A stretch of 41,163 nucleotides of DNA, from positions 1 to 41,163 of IMG/VR virus record IMGVR_UViG_3300008450_000107, one strand, 5' to 3'. The position numbers and the translations under genes are program-made. Shown in pieces: positions 11,976-18,791 of this stretch (positions within the stretch are counted from its first letter, which is position 1; every line of letters starts with the position of its first letter). This stretch comes from a virus. The notes beneath the pieces are model-generated. The model saw only the letters and a list, made by a program, of their open reading frames with translations, did not search any database and was not told the origin of the DNA.

Positions 11976-13719
11976 AATTGTCGGGCTGCTTTATCGCATG
12001 TTGCCTATCCGACCATCTTGTGCTAGCGGAATCAAATTGTAAATACGCCATCCCCATTTTTCCAAGCCACTGCCAACGTGCTTTCCACACATGAGCCTCT
12101 GGCCCGTCTTCCGTGCGAGTGACAGTGAGACCCAAGTCTGCCTTGGCAAACCATGCCATCGACTTAGCGACATCGAGTCCTGTCACTACCTTCTGACTGC
12201 GATCCATCGGCTTAGCAGGATGCGCTACGAAGAATACGTGGACGCCTGATTGCTTGGCGAACTGCTGCACTTTAGTCAGCATGCCGTTGATCGCATCTGT
12301 CTCCAGTCGATCTTTGGTATCCACTTCGATGAAGTTGTACGGGTCGATGACAAGGATACGAACGCCCATGCGCATCACTGCCGCACGAGCAAACTCCAAG
12401 ATGCCCTCGATGTCAGCCGGCGCACCGGCCATGTAGTCGAGCCACACGAAGTGATCCTGCATCCAAGTGAATGCAGCGTTACGCTCCTCGATCTGCATGC
12501 GAGGCTTGCCCATGCCATCGAAGAACGGCTTGCCGACAATCTTCGAGGCCAGCTGCGCCATGTGCAGATGCGGGGGCTTCTCGAAACTGCAGAAGGCTGT
12601 CTTCCATCCCTGCTGCTGCGCAGCGTTGAGGCAGACCTGATCGATGAGATCAGACTTACCACTGCCCGGGAAGCCTGTGACGATCGTCATCATGCCCTCG
12701 GAGATGCTCATGATCTGGTCGAGGGCGGGGATGCCAGTCGGGATGCCTTTGGTGTGGCCTTCGTTGTAGAGATTGTCGAACCGCTGGGCGTAGTGGTCAG
12801 CCCCGTAGAGGCCTGCCATCGGAATCGGCTTGGCCTTGCTGAACGCTTCGAGCAAACCATCAGTCCCAAATTGGGACATGGTTTCGTTAGCGTCTTTGCA
12901 AGGCAGCGTGATCTTCCAGCACTTGGCCTTGCCGATACGGCGAGACAGCTCCTCGATGAGGGCTTCTCCAGCCGGGTCTAAGTCAGGTGAGAAGTAGATG
13001 CGGCTTGTCGAATTGAGAAGCTCCTGCGCTTCCCAGACGTACGCAAAGCGACGATCGTCCATCGGATCGATCACGCCATCCTTGACTCGCTGCGGCGCAC
13101 CGTTCGGTACGCTTACGACGTTGGCATCAACGCCTGCTGCCAGCCATGACAGCGCATCGATCTCGCCCTCACAGATCAGCAGTGGCTTGCCTGCCTCCAC
13201 CTGATCGATGTTCCAGAAGCTATTGCAGACAGACTGCTGACTGAAGTGCTTATCGCCATCGGCACTGCGCCACTTGACGGCGAATATCTTGCCGTTCTCT
13301 CGATACGGGAATCCCACTGCAGGCAGATTGCCAGCAGCAGCAAATCCCCATCGACCGAACACGCAGTACTTATCCGAGATAGATTCAGGGATGCCGCGAG
13401 ACTTCAGATACTGAATGCCTTGCGCTTTATCTGTTTCATTCAAGTCAGCCAGCACCACTTCGGTCTTGGGCTGCTTGATAGATTGAACTTGCCGAATCGG
13501 CGTGACATTACTTTGAAAACGATCCATACCGCCTTGTACCCCACAGTGCCAGCAATTCCAACGAATGGATTGATTGTCCACGTAGACCGAAAGCGGTCTG
13601 TCGTGGCGATGTTTACTACGAGTGTGTTGACAAGCGGGACACTCCACTTTGTGTTGCCCGTTGTCTAGATGTTGGACTGCCCGTCCAATGAAGTCATCTT
13701 CGTCAATCATACTCAGCAT
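11953..13719 (-). CDS. Primase-helicase, T7 gp4/Twinkle-like
   Basis: 588 residues. A zinc ribbon Cys27-x2-Cys30 ... Cys56-x2-Cys59 opens the protein. A Toprim-type motif (LLICEGEIDALSW) is near 179-192. A RecA/DnaB-type ATPase follows with Walker A GFPGSGKSD near 347-356 and a hydrophobic strand ending in Asp (VRILVIDPYNF) as Walker B. This is the layout of bifunctional phage primase-helicases that unwind the fork and prime the lagging strand. The length is normal. ATG 13719 has GGAG eight bases upstream. It leads the leftward replication operon; the polymerase is not in the window. Confidence 0.92.
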   Translation of the reverse strand: MLSMIDEDDFIGRAVQHLDNGQHKVECPACQHTRSKHRHDRPLSVYVDNQSIRWNCWHCGVQGGMDRFQSNVTPIRQVQSIKQPKTEVVLADLNETDKAQGIQYLKSRGIPESISDKYCVFGRWGFAAAGNLPAVGFPYRENGKIFAVKWRSADGDKHFSQQSVCNSFWNIDQVEAGKPLLICEGEIDALSWLAAGVDANVVSVPNGAPQRVKDGVIDPMDDRRFAYVWEAQELLNSTSRIYFSPDLDPAGEALIEELSRRIGKAKCWKITLPCKDANETMSQFGTDGLLEAFSKAKPIPMAGLYGADHYAQRFDNLYNEGHTKGIPTGIPALDQIMSISEGMMTIVTGFPGSGKSDLIDQVCLNAAQQQGWKTAFCSFEKPPHLHMAQLASKIVGKPFFDGMGKPRMQIEERNAAFTWMQDHFVWLDYMAGAPADIEGILEFARAAVMRMGVRILVIDPYNFIEVDTKDRLETDAINGMLTKVQQFAKQSGVHVFFVAHPAKPMDRSQKVVTGLDVAKSMAWFAKADLGLTVTRTEDGPEAHVWKARWQWLGKMGMAYLQFDSASTRWSDRQHAIKQPDNFDWSIEN

Positions 13720-13802
13720 GCGTCTTTCTCCTTTGTGCTGAGTGAATATTTTCTATAGGCCGAAGATTGTTTTCAAATACTTTATCTGTATCTACAAACG
13801 AC

Positions 13803-13822
13803 AAACCCCCTTGCGGGGGCTT
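13803..13822 (-). terminator. Leftward terminator-like hairpin
   Basis: On the minus strand, AAGCCCCC-GCAA-GGGGGTTT forms an 8-bp stem (one G-U) with a GNRA loop, followed by the T-rich GTCGTTTG. The T run is broken, so termination may be partial. It would separate the RusA transcript and the structured region from the primase leader. Confidence 0.5.
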
Positions 13823-14149
13823 GCGTCCTACTAGTGAAGTAGGTACTCTGGCTGTGGGAACCGAGTGAGTGGTAGGGTAGAGTAGTGATCTACTCCTGTC
13901 AAACACTCAATCCCCCTATCGTTCTGGTCGGGGAAACTACGCGCAGTTCGATTTGTATTCAGACCGGGGCGGCAGGCCTCTGAACGCGCGGCGTTAGTCA
14001 GGAAGCGCGAACTGCAACAGGGCAACCTGTAAAAGTAGCTGACAGCGGGGTGGCTCCGTCAGTCATCCTCTGCACGATCGGACGTAGGCTTACTCCGTCT
14101 GTACCGTGCGGAGTTCACCATCAGTCATCAGGTATATACAGATATCTAG
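13821..14149 (-). ncRNA. Hairpin-rich non-coding stretch
   Basis: No convincing gene between the primase-helicase and the gene at 14150-14398. Inverted repeats follow one another: CCTACT/AGTAGG (13827-13843), GAGTAG/CTACTC (13880-13895), TCCCC/GGGGA (13911-13934), GCAGTTCG (13943-13950) with CGAACTGC (14008-14015) enclosing AACGC/GCGTT (13983-13995), ACAGG-GCAA-CCTGT (14017-14030), CTGAC/GTCAG (14039-14062) and CTCCG/CGGAG (14093-14113). The octamer-plus TCAGTCATC occurs twice (near 14058 and 14121). The flanking 14139-14165 repeat pairs fully only as minus-strand RNA (G-U), which is why minus is preferred; the strand is not certain. An origin of replication is an alternative. Confidence 0.4.
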
Positions 14150-14165
14150 TTAATCTAGATACCTG
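14139..14165 (-). other. Inverted repeat over stop codon
   Basis: On the minus strand, CAGGTATCTAG (14155-14165) pairs with CTAGATATCTG (14139-14149) around a 5-base loop, with one G-U pair. It covers the TAA stop at 14150-14152 and the GTATATAC motif adjoins it at 14132. AT-rich and without a T run, so processing or 3'-end stabilisation is more likely than termination. Confidence 0.5.
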
Positions 14166-14398
14166 TTAATTAACTGCTTGGCTTTCTTACGACGGATTCC
14201 CGTAGGCAGTTTCATCATCTGAGCAATAAACTTTTTGATCTGGCTGGAATCCAGCTGGGCTTCCATACAAGCATGATCAAAGTCCTGACTGCCCACCCAG
14301 CGGATAGCATCCTGCCGAGTGTCAGTGTCGAGGTCAGTGAGGTCTTCTAATGCCTGGCAGATGACCCGCCTTGCAATCCTAGTCGTTCCAAAAAACAC
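14150..14398 (-). CDS. Hypothetical protein next to RusA
   Basis: 82 residues from GTG 14398, chosen because AAGGA lies eight bases upstream; the frame opens at GTG 14422. It begins MFFGTTRIARRVICQALEDL and ends with basic helices (GIRRKKAKQLINRYLD). The composition is helical and basic, but no domain is recognised. It overlaps the end of the RusA gene by 20 bases, so the two are probably coupled. Confidence 0.6.
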   Translation of the reverse strand: MFFGTTRIARRVICQALEDLTDLDTDTRQDAIRWVGSQDFDHACMEAQLDSSQIKKFIAQMMKLPTGIRRKKAKQLINRYLD

Positions 14399-14801
14399 CG
14401 AGCTTGTCCTTGAATTGTTCACGAAACATATCCATCGAGCAGACGAACATCTCTGCCCTCGGATTATCTCGATCTAACCCCCACATGACAAATCTACATT
14501 TCACTTGTCTATCGTTGGCGTATATACGGTCTTGCAGCAGATCGAGAATCAAGGACTCATCGAGGTCTGGCCGCCTGCTGGCGTAGTAGATTTTTGCCCC
14601 GAAGAACAGATCGCCTTCGAGCATGGAATCAAGAGCTGGCACTTGCAGCTTGAATGAGTCGCCGTAAGACAGCGCCTTCTTACTCTTGATGAGGCGGGGC
14701 TTGCCTCCGAAACTGACGAGCCTTCTTTGGTTGGCTTTGCTGGCGGGTTCGCCCAAGACAATTCCTTCCCAGAAATTGTTGACTTGAAATTTATTTTCCA
14801 T
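14379..14801 (-). CDS. rusA: RusA-like Holliday junction resolvase
   Basis: 140 residues. The region ASRRPDLDESLILDLLQDRIYANDRQV carries the acidic signature of RusA endonucleases: Asp79, Asp81, Asp87/Asp91 and Asp97 before RQV, matching the family pattern RPDxDN...D...YxDDxQV with Glu in place of the usual Asn. RusA cuts four-way DNA junctions. The length is typical. ATG 14801 has GGAG ten bases upstream. It is divergent from the recombination operon, whose promoter overlaps its first codons. Confidence 0.8.
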   Translation of the reverse strand: MENKFQVNNFWEGIVLGEPASKANQRRLVSFGGKPRLIKSKKALSYGDSFKLQVPALDSMLEGDLFFGAKIYYASRRPDLDESLILDLLQDRIYANDRQVKCRFVMWGLDRDNPRAEMFVCSMDMFREQFKDKLGVFWND

Positions 14802-14807
14802 TAAAAT
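14779..14807 (+). promoter_or_regulatory. Sigma70 promoter of recombination operon
   Basis: TTGACT (14779-14784), a 17-bp spacer and TAAAAT (14802-14807), each 5 of 6 to consensus. The predicted start is near 14814, leaving a leader of about 30 bases with GGAG before the ATG at 14845. It overlaps the 5' end of the divergent rusA gene. Confidence 0.75.
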
Positions 14808-14844
14808 CTTTCTCCATACTGAAGATCATATACGGAGTCAAGAC

Positions 14845-15129
14845 ATGCCACAAGGAAATCCAGAAGGATTAAAGGCGCCTATTGACCAGCGGGTTCAGGA
14901 GGCAGTCATTGCATTTATCCACGCTGCGTACAGAGATGGCCTACAGGGATTCTCTGTTGCTGTCAATGATGACACCAGAATATTGAGACTCACCAAGTCT
15001 GACCCAAATGGGAGAGAGCTACATACCGTGACTCTCTACTACGAGTTCGTACTTGATGGCGGCATGGAATCACTAATGGACACAGCTAGAAAAATTCAGG
15101 AGTTAGTCGATGAAGGTAAAACCTTTTAA
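14845..15129 (+). CDS. Hypothetical protein heading recombination operon
   Basis: 94 residues, ATG 14845 with GGAG seven bases upstream. Mixed alpha/beta with an acidic C-terminal helix (SLMDTARKIQELVDEGK). No family recognised. It overlaps the next start by 20 bases. Confidence 0.65.
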   Translation: MPQGNPEGLKAPIDQRVQEAVIAFIHAAYRDGLQGFSVAVNDDTRILRLTKSDPNGRELHTVTLYYEFVLDGGMESLMDTARKIQELVDEGKTF

Positions 15130-15367
15130 GTTTAAGAAGAAGCAAGCCAAGGTGGAGATGAAGCCTGTCGTTAAGACAGACCTTCCCGAGATCGAAGTAG
15201 GTCAGGGGATCATCGTCGAGTGTTCCACTCAAGACAAGGCGGATATCCAAGCAACCTACCGCGCTATCAAGAAGGAATTGGCTAGGCGAAAGGGGCAGAA
15301 GTATCGAGTCATCTGGCTGATCAAATCGTTTCTGATCTATCGAGTGAGCAATGAAGTACACAAATAA
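15110..15367 (+). CDS. Small basic hypothetical protein
   Basis: 85 residues, starting MKVKPFKFKKKQAKVE. A strongly basic N-terminus is followed by an alpha/beta segment (GIIVECSTQDKADIQATYRAIKKEL) and a hydrophobic, basic C-terminus. Unrecognised. It overlaps both neighbours, so it is translated within the recombination operon. Confidence 0.65.
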   Translation: MKVKPFKFKKKQAKVEMKPVVKTDLPEIEVGQGIIVECSTQDKADIQATYRAIKKELARRKGQKYRVIWLIKSFLIYRVSNEVHK

Positions 15368-16100
15368 TCACAATGTCCCCGTCGAGGTAATACGGGCAGT
15401 CCAGAGCGACCCGTACACCAAAGGCGAGGGCGTTACGCTGTCGGTTACGCAGCTGATCAAGTCGCCTAGGATCGTGGCTCTGCAAGAGCGGCACGATGAT
15501 GAGATCACTGTCGATTACCGCGATGAAGTATTCAAGCTCCTTGGTAAGGCAGTGCATCTGGCACTGGAAGATGCCAACGCCAAGGATGAGAACTTGATCC
15601 CAGAGCGTCGGCTGTATGCTGAGATCAACGGCTGGCGCATCAGCGGCCAGACAGACACCATGTCTCTGGCTGAGAAGATGCTGACGGATTACAAATGCAC
15701 TAGCGTGTATGCCGTCACATCAGACAAGCCTGAGTGGGAGCATCAGTTGAATCTCTATACGTGGCTGTGGCGCAAGCACGGCTACGAGGTGGAGAAGCTA
15801 CGGATCATGGCGATCCTGCGTGACTGGCGACGTAGCGAGGCAGACAAGAAGTTTGACTACCCGCAGTCTCCGGTGGTGTGCTTGGACATCCCGCTTTGGG
15901 GATTCATCAAGCAGACCGAGTTTGTCGAGCAGCGCGTTCGCTTGCACCAAGAAGCGATGAAGAAGGATGCAGTACTGCCTGAGTGCAGTGACGAGGATCG
16001 ATGGTTGCGCGGCAAGAAGAATGTCCGTTGCGAAGGCAACTGGTGTCAGGTCGCGCAGTTCTGTTCACAGTGGCAGTCCATAAAGGAGAAGAAGGCGTGA
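15351..16100 (+). CDS. RecB-like PD-(D/E)XK exonuclease
   Basis: 249 residues. The ordered motifs of the RecB/Cas4-like exonuclease family are visible: GKAVH (His69), Glu91, GQTD (Asp102), DYK (Asp113-x-Lys115) and QLNLYTWL (Gln132, Tyr136). The C-terminus has three cysteines (VRCEGNWCQVAQFC); an iron-sulphur cluster would need a fourth and is not claimed. In phages this enzyme resects DNA ends for single-strand annealing. It is followed without a gap by the annealing protein (GTGA overlap). ATG 15351 lies in the end of the previous gene. Confidence 0.85.
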   Translation: MKYTNNHNVPVEVIRAVQSDPYTKGEGVTLSVTQLIKSPRIVALQERHDDEITVDYRDEVFKLLGKAVHLALEDANAKDENLIPERRLYAEINGWRISGQTDTMSLAEKMLTDYKCTSVYAVTSDKPEWEHQLNLYTWLWRKHGYEVEKLRIMAILRDWRRSEADKKFDYPQSPVVCLDIPLWGFIKQTEFVEQRVRLHQEAMKKDAVLPECSDEDRWLRGKKNVRCEGNWCQVAQFCSQWQSIKEKKA

Positions 16101-16759
16101 GTGACGAAAGCACAATCGATTATGCTGAGCGATCTGCCAAGATATGGCAGACGTTGAGCAAGCTGAATGTCAACGAACACACCGAGAAGAAAGGTCATCT
16201 GACCTATCTCTCATGGGCTTGGGCTTACCAGACCATGATGGATCACTTCCCGGATATGCGTATTGTCTGGAGTACGTTCAGGGATGTAGACGGAATGGAC
16301 AGGGATGTCCTCTACTACCCGGATCGAACTTGCTCTGTGCATTGCTCGGTCATCATCAACGGCATCACAAAGCACATGTGGCTGCCCGTGATGGATAACC
16401 GCAACAATGCCGTTGCAAACCCGGATGCGAGAGCCATCTCGGATACGAAGATGCGCTGCCTCGTGAAGTGCTTTGCGATGTTCGGGCTTGGCCTGTACAT
16501 ATTCGCGGGCAGTGACTTGCCGCAGGAAGAACCGCTGGAGATTCCTGAGCGCATCAAGTCACCAGAAGATCATCAAGTCTTCTTGAGGGAAGTGGAGAAG
16601 AAGGCCACTAAGATCAAGGCTAAGGCGGAACTCAATACGTTCTTCCGCAGCCTTGAGCCGTGGTTCTCCGACCTTCGAGAGATAGTCGATGAGGAAGGTG
16701 TGACCGGGTATGACGATCTGGTCAAGAAGTTTAAGTTGTATGCAACAAAGGTAAAGTGA
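16097..16759 (+). CDS. DUF1071 / Sak3-type single-strand annealing protein
   Basis: 220 residues. The segment GHLTYLSWAWAYQTMMDHFP, then WLPVMDNRNNAVANP, and TKMRCLVKCFAMFGLGLYIFAGSD (read as separate blocks) is the hallmark of DUF1071, the Sak3 group of phage annealing proteins. Such proteins coat and anneal complementary single strands during recombination. The C-terminal third is helical and charged. The start is GTG 16097 (GGAG eight bases upstream, overlapping the exonuclease stop), not the longer upstream frame. Confidence 0.85.
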   Translation: MSDESTIDYAERSAKIWQTLSKLNVNEHTEKKGHLTYLSWAWAYQTMMDHFPDMRIVWSTFRDVDGMDRDVLYYPDRTCSVHCSVIINGITKHMWLPVMDNRNNAVANPDARAISDTKMRCLVKCFAMFGLGLYIFAGSDLPQEEPLEIPERIKSPEDHQVFLREVEKKATKIKAKAELNTFFRSLEPWFSDLREIVDEEGVTGYDDLVKKFKLYATKVK

Positions 16760-16760
16760 G

Positions 16761-17087
16761 ATGGAAAACAGAGTTAGTATTGATGGCGCCTTGTATCCGA
16801 ACCGTTACAAGGACAAGCCGAACAAGCCGGATATCACTGGCGAGATCACGCTCAGCAAGGACTTGCTGAAGTCGCTGGTGACGCTGGTCAAGGAGGGCAA
16901 AGAGGCTGGCCTGAAGGTGGCGATCTGGAATCGCGAGAGCAAGGCAGGCAACCCCTACCAGTACATTAAGTGTGAGGCAGTTGAACCTAAGCCGAAAAAG
17001 GAATATAACGGAGGTGGGTCGTCTGGTTTCAAGGCAAATCCACCGTCAGTGCAAGCTGAGGACCCGGATGATCCGCTTCCGTTTTAA
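16761..17087 (+). CDS. SSB-like protein with acidic tail
   Basis: 108 residues. The N-terminal part looks like a small beta-barrel (ITLSKDLLKSLVTL, GLKVAIWNRESKAGNPYQYIKC). A Gly/Ser linker follows, and the last residues are DPDDPLPF, closely resembling the DDDIPF tip by which bacterial SSB recruits partner proteins. A single-strand-binding role fits its place behind the exonuclease and annealing protein, one base after the latter. It is shorter than classical SSB, so a highly diverged OB-fold is assumed. Confidence 0.65.
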   Translation: MENRVSIDGALYPNRYKDKPNKPDITGEITLSKDLLKSLVTLVKEGKEAGLKVAIWNRESKAGNPYQYIKCEAVEPKPKKEYNGGGSSGFKANPPSVQAEDPDDPLPF

Positions 17088-17116
17088 TTGATTGTTTACT
17101 CTCCATAGGGATTATT

Positions 17117-17145
17117 CCCCACCCGCCTTCGGGGTGGGGTTTTTT
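17117..17145 (+). terminator. Terminator of recombination operon
   Basis: CCCCACCC (17117-17124) pairs with GGGTGGGG (17132-17139) around a short loop, followed by six T. It ends the 14845-17087 operon. Confidence 0.93.
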
Positions 17146-17158
17146 ATGGGAGGGGGAA

Positions 17159-17368
17159 ATGCAGAGCCATTACATCAAGCTAGTAGACGCGCTGCGTCTG
17201 ATAGACAGAGACGTTAAAACGACAACGGAAAGGGAGTTCCTGCCAGTAGGGGAGCTAATGCATGAAGCGGCGGAAACTATCGAGAAATTGGAAAAAAAGA
17301 ACCAGGAAAAGACCAAAGAGATCGCAGAGCTTGAAGCTCTGCTCCGAGAAGCCTTCCCCATCCGATGA
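17159..17368 (+). CDS. Small coiled-coil hypothetical protein
   Basis: 69 residues, ATG 17159 directly behind GGGAGGGGG. The C-terminal half is a long, highly charged helix (ETIEKLEKKNQEKTKEIAEL), likely a coiled coil. It follows the terminator, so its transcript needs readthrough or an unseen promoter. A hairpin with arms GAGTCC/GGACTC (about 17371-17402) follows its stop. Confidence 0.65.
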   Translation: MQSHYIKLVDALRLIDRDVKTTTEREFLPVGELMHEAAETIEKLEKKNQEKTKEIAELEALLREAFPIR

Positions 17369-17408
17369 GAGTCCAAAAGCCTTTATAGACTTTAGGACTC
17401 TGCATGGA

Positions 17409-17540
17409 ATGCCAGAAAAAGAAATAAACCGCTGTATTATTTGCCGCTGCGAGATCGGCTCTTCGCGGTACTCTTCTTTGACTTGCTCACACTGCCGTCA
17501 GAGGCAGCGTCGGCGTGAGAGACAATCAGCTCGCCCCTGA
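17409..17540 (+). CDS. Possible zinc-ribbon mini-protein, antisense to neighbour
   Basis: 43 residues from ATG 17409, with a weak AGGA about 11 bases upstream. The sequence has CIICRCEIG followed by LTCSHCRQRQRRR, the Cys-x2-Cys ... Cys-x2-Cys-Arg pattern with a basic tail that is common in small phage zinc ribbons. It lies antisense to the last 104 bases of the metallophosphoesterase gene, whose tail there is low-complexity Ser/Lys/Arg. It could be a real overlapping gene or a coincidence of reading the other strand. Confidence 0.35.
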   Translation: MPEKEINRCIICRCEIGSSRYSSLTCSHCRQRQRRRERQSARP

Positions 17541-18480
17541 ACACTGCCCCCATCTCGTTCACATGGCAGATTTCAGCATCGACAATCTTGCCCTTGATGA
17601 ACGACAGCACGGCGAACCCAGAGCAAGAACCGATCGTAAGGCCTTCTCGGTAGGCAAACTGGGGGCCGCTGGGTTCGGCTAAGTGTCCGCAGTCAACGCC
17701 CCATAAACGCCCATTAGCGTTATCTACGGGGTTCACTCTCAGCTGGTGCAGATGGCCGTGGGCATAGCTCAGGCCATATCTCATCGCTGAGTTGTATCCA
17801 GAATGAACACCACCGCTTACAGGGCGGTGACGCATACCAAGTTGGTTATTCACCTTGGTCATGTAGGTGAACTTCCACGCCTTGAAGTAATCCGCTATCG
17901 AGAACCCAGCCAGTCCCTCGTACTGGAAAGTGTTGGCAGCTAGGGTTCTATCAAATCTCGCATCATGATTGCCCACATGCCACAACTTCAGGGACTCAGG
18001 AGAGGCTTTCTCGAAGTCGCTCATGCGTTCCCGGCAAGCATCCAATTCGTCAATCACCCTTGGGGATTTCTCCCACCCCAACGGCGGATGCCTTGACACT
18101 GTGGCTCCATCGAACATATCGCCTAGTGCGGCAATGATCGTGGGGCGTTCCTGCTTGGCAAATTCAACAGCCGCTATGTGGGCAGTCGTGATGATTCCCG
18201 GCCAGTAATGTGCGTCAGATACGCAGAGGATTTTGCCGGTGTCGATGGAGACGTTGTTCTCTAGGGGAAACTGCTGGGCCGCTTTGTCCCAGCCATAAAC
18301 GCTGCTGCTGGTGGTTCTGATCTGGATAGTCTTGAGGGTGATTCCTTTTGCCGATAGGTCTCGTCTGCGTTTATACACATTCGATTCGGTCATCCCGGCA
18401 ATCTTGGCTACAGCGGTTGGCGACCCCTTCGCTTGACTCCATACATTTATGAACTCACTATCAGTCATCTTCTGAGCCAT
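17437..18480 (-). CDS. HTH-containing calcineurin-like metallophosphoesterase
   Basis: 347 residues from ATG 18480. Residues about 16-42 (QAKGSPTAVAKIAGMTESNVYKRRRDL, shown here only as landmark blocks GSPTAVAKIAG and ESNVYKRRR) look like a helix-turn-helix. The phosphoesterase motifs follow in order: Asp89-x-His91, GDMFDG (Asp121, Asp124), GNHD (170-173) and AHGHLH. These bind two metals in enzymes that cleave phosphodiesters or phosphoproteins. The fusion suggests a DNA-directed nuclease or phosphatase. The C-terminus is a Ser/Lys/Arg tail. A longer frame from TTG 18492 is less likely. The ribosome site lies within a hairpin (18482-18510). Confidence 0.82.
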   Translation of the reverse strand: MAQKMTDSEFINVWSQAKGSPTAVAKIAGMTESNVYKRRRDLSAKGITLKTIQIRTTSSSVYGWDKAAQQFPLENNVSIDTGKILCVSDAHYWPGIITTAHIAAVEFAKQERPTIIAALGDMFDGATVSRHPPLGWEKSPRVIDELDACRERMSDFEKASPESLKLWHVGNHDARFDRTLAANTFQYEGLAGFSIADYFKAWKFTYMTKVNNQLGMRHRPVSGGVHSGYNSAMRYGLSYAHGHLHQLRVNPVDNANGRLWGVDCGHLAEPSGPQFAYREGLTIGSCSGFAVLSFIKGKIVDAEICHVNEMGAVFRGELIVSHADAASDGSVSKSKKSTAKSRSRSGK

Positions 18481-18481
18481 G

Positions 18482-18515
18482 CCTTCATCCAAACGTAGAA
18501 AGGATGAAGGTTTTT
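18482..18515 (+). terminator. Terminator hairpin overlapping antisense leader
   Basis: CCTTCATCC (18482-18490) and GGATGAAGG (18502-18510) form a 9-bp stem followed by TTTTT on the + strand. It would stop rightward transcripts running antisense to the phosphoesterase. On the minus strand the same stem holds the GGATGAAGG next to the ATG at 18480 and could hide the ribosome site. Confidence 0.75.
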
Positions 18516-18539
18516 ATCAGTAGTTAAAGGAATTTGCAA

Positions 18540-18791
18540 ATGAAAGATAAAGAAAAGCGCGGGAAATTATCCGTTGTCAAGGATATGCCTGATGAAGTGA
18601 CTGAGCTTTATCCCAGCATTGACACCATCCTTAACAGTTTCGCAGGCACGAATCCGCTTTATATCTTGGTTGTGTCAGTAGATAAGGACGGCACTATCAA
18701 CTGCGGGTTTAACACGACATCAAAAGCGGAACTGCTCCTGCTGACAGAACAGTTCCGCTATTTACTGATGAACGGCGAGTTTGATAGCTAA
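18540..18791 (+). CDS. Small conserved phage protein
   Basis: 83 residues from ATG 18540 (AAAGG nine bases upstream; an in-frame TTG at 18534 is less likely). The core NPLYILVVSVDKDGTINCGFNTTSKAELLLL (beta hairpin then helix) resembles a small family seen in many phages, function unknown. The stop codon overlaps that of the convergent 2322-residue gene. Confidence 0.7.
   Translation: MKDKEKRGKLSVVKDMPDEVTELYPSIDTILNSFAGTNPLYILVVSVDKDGTINCGFNTTSKAELLLLTEQFRYLLMNGEFDS

Noticed and set aside
12250-12981. 243-codon + frame opposite the primase-helicase
   Set aside because: Antisense shadow of a well-supported gene with clear motifs.
13703-13906. Minus-strand 67-codon frame across the primase leader
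   Set aside because: Overlaps the terminator-like hairpin and the ribosome site of the primase-helicase; no domain or start signal.
14813-14841. Minus-strand promoter TTGACT-N17-TATGGA before rusA
   Set aside because: The -10 matches only three of six bases and would overlap the rusA ribosome binding site, leaving almost no leader.
16001-16096. N-terminal extension of the annealing protein
   Set aside because: This part lies in the exonuclease gene; GTG 16097 has a good ribosome site and begins the conserved protein.
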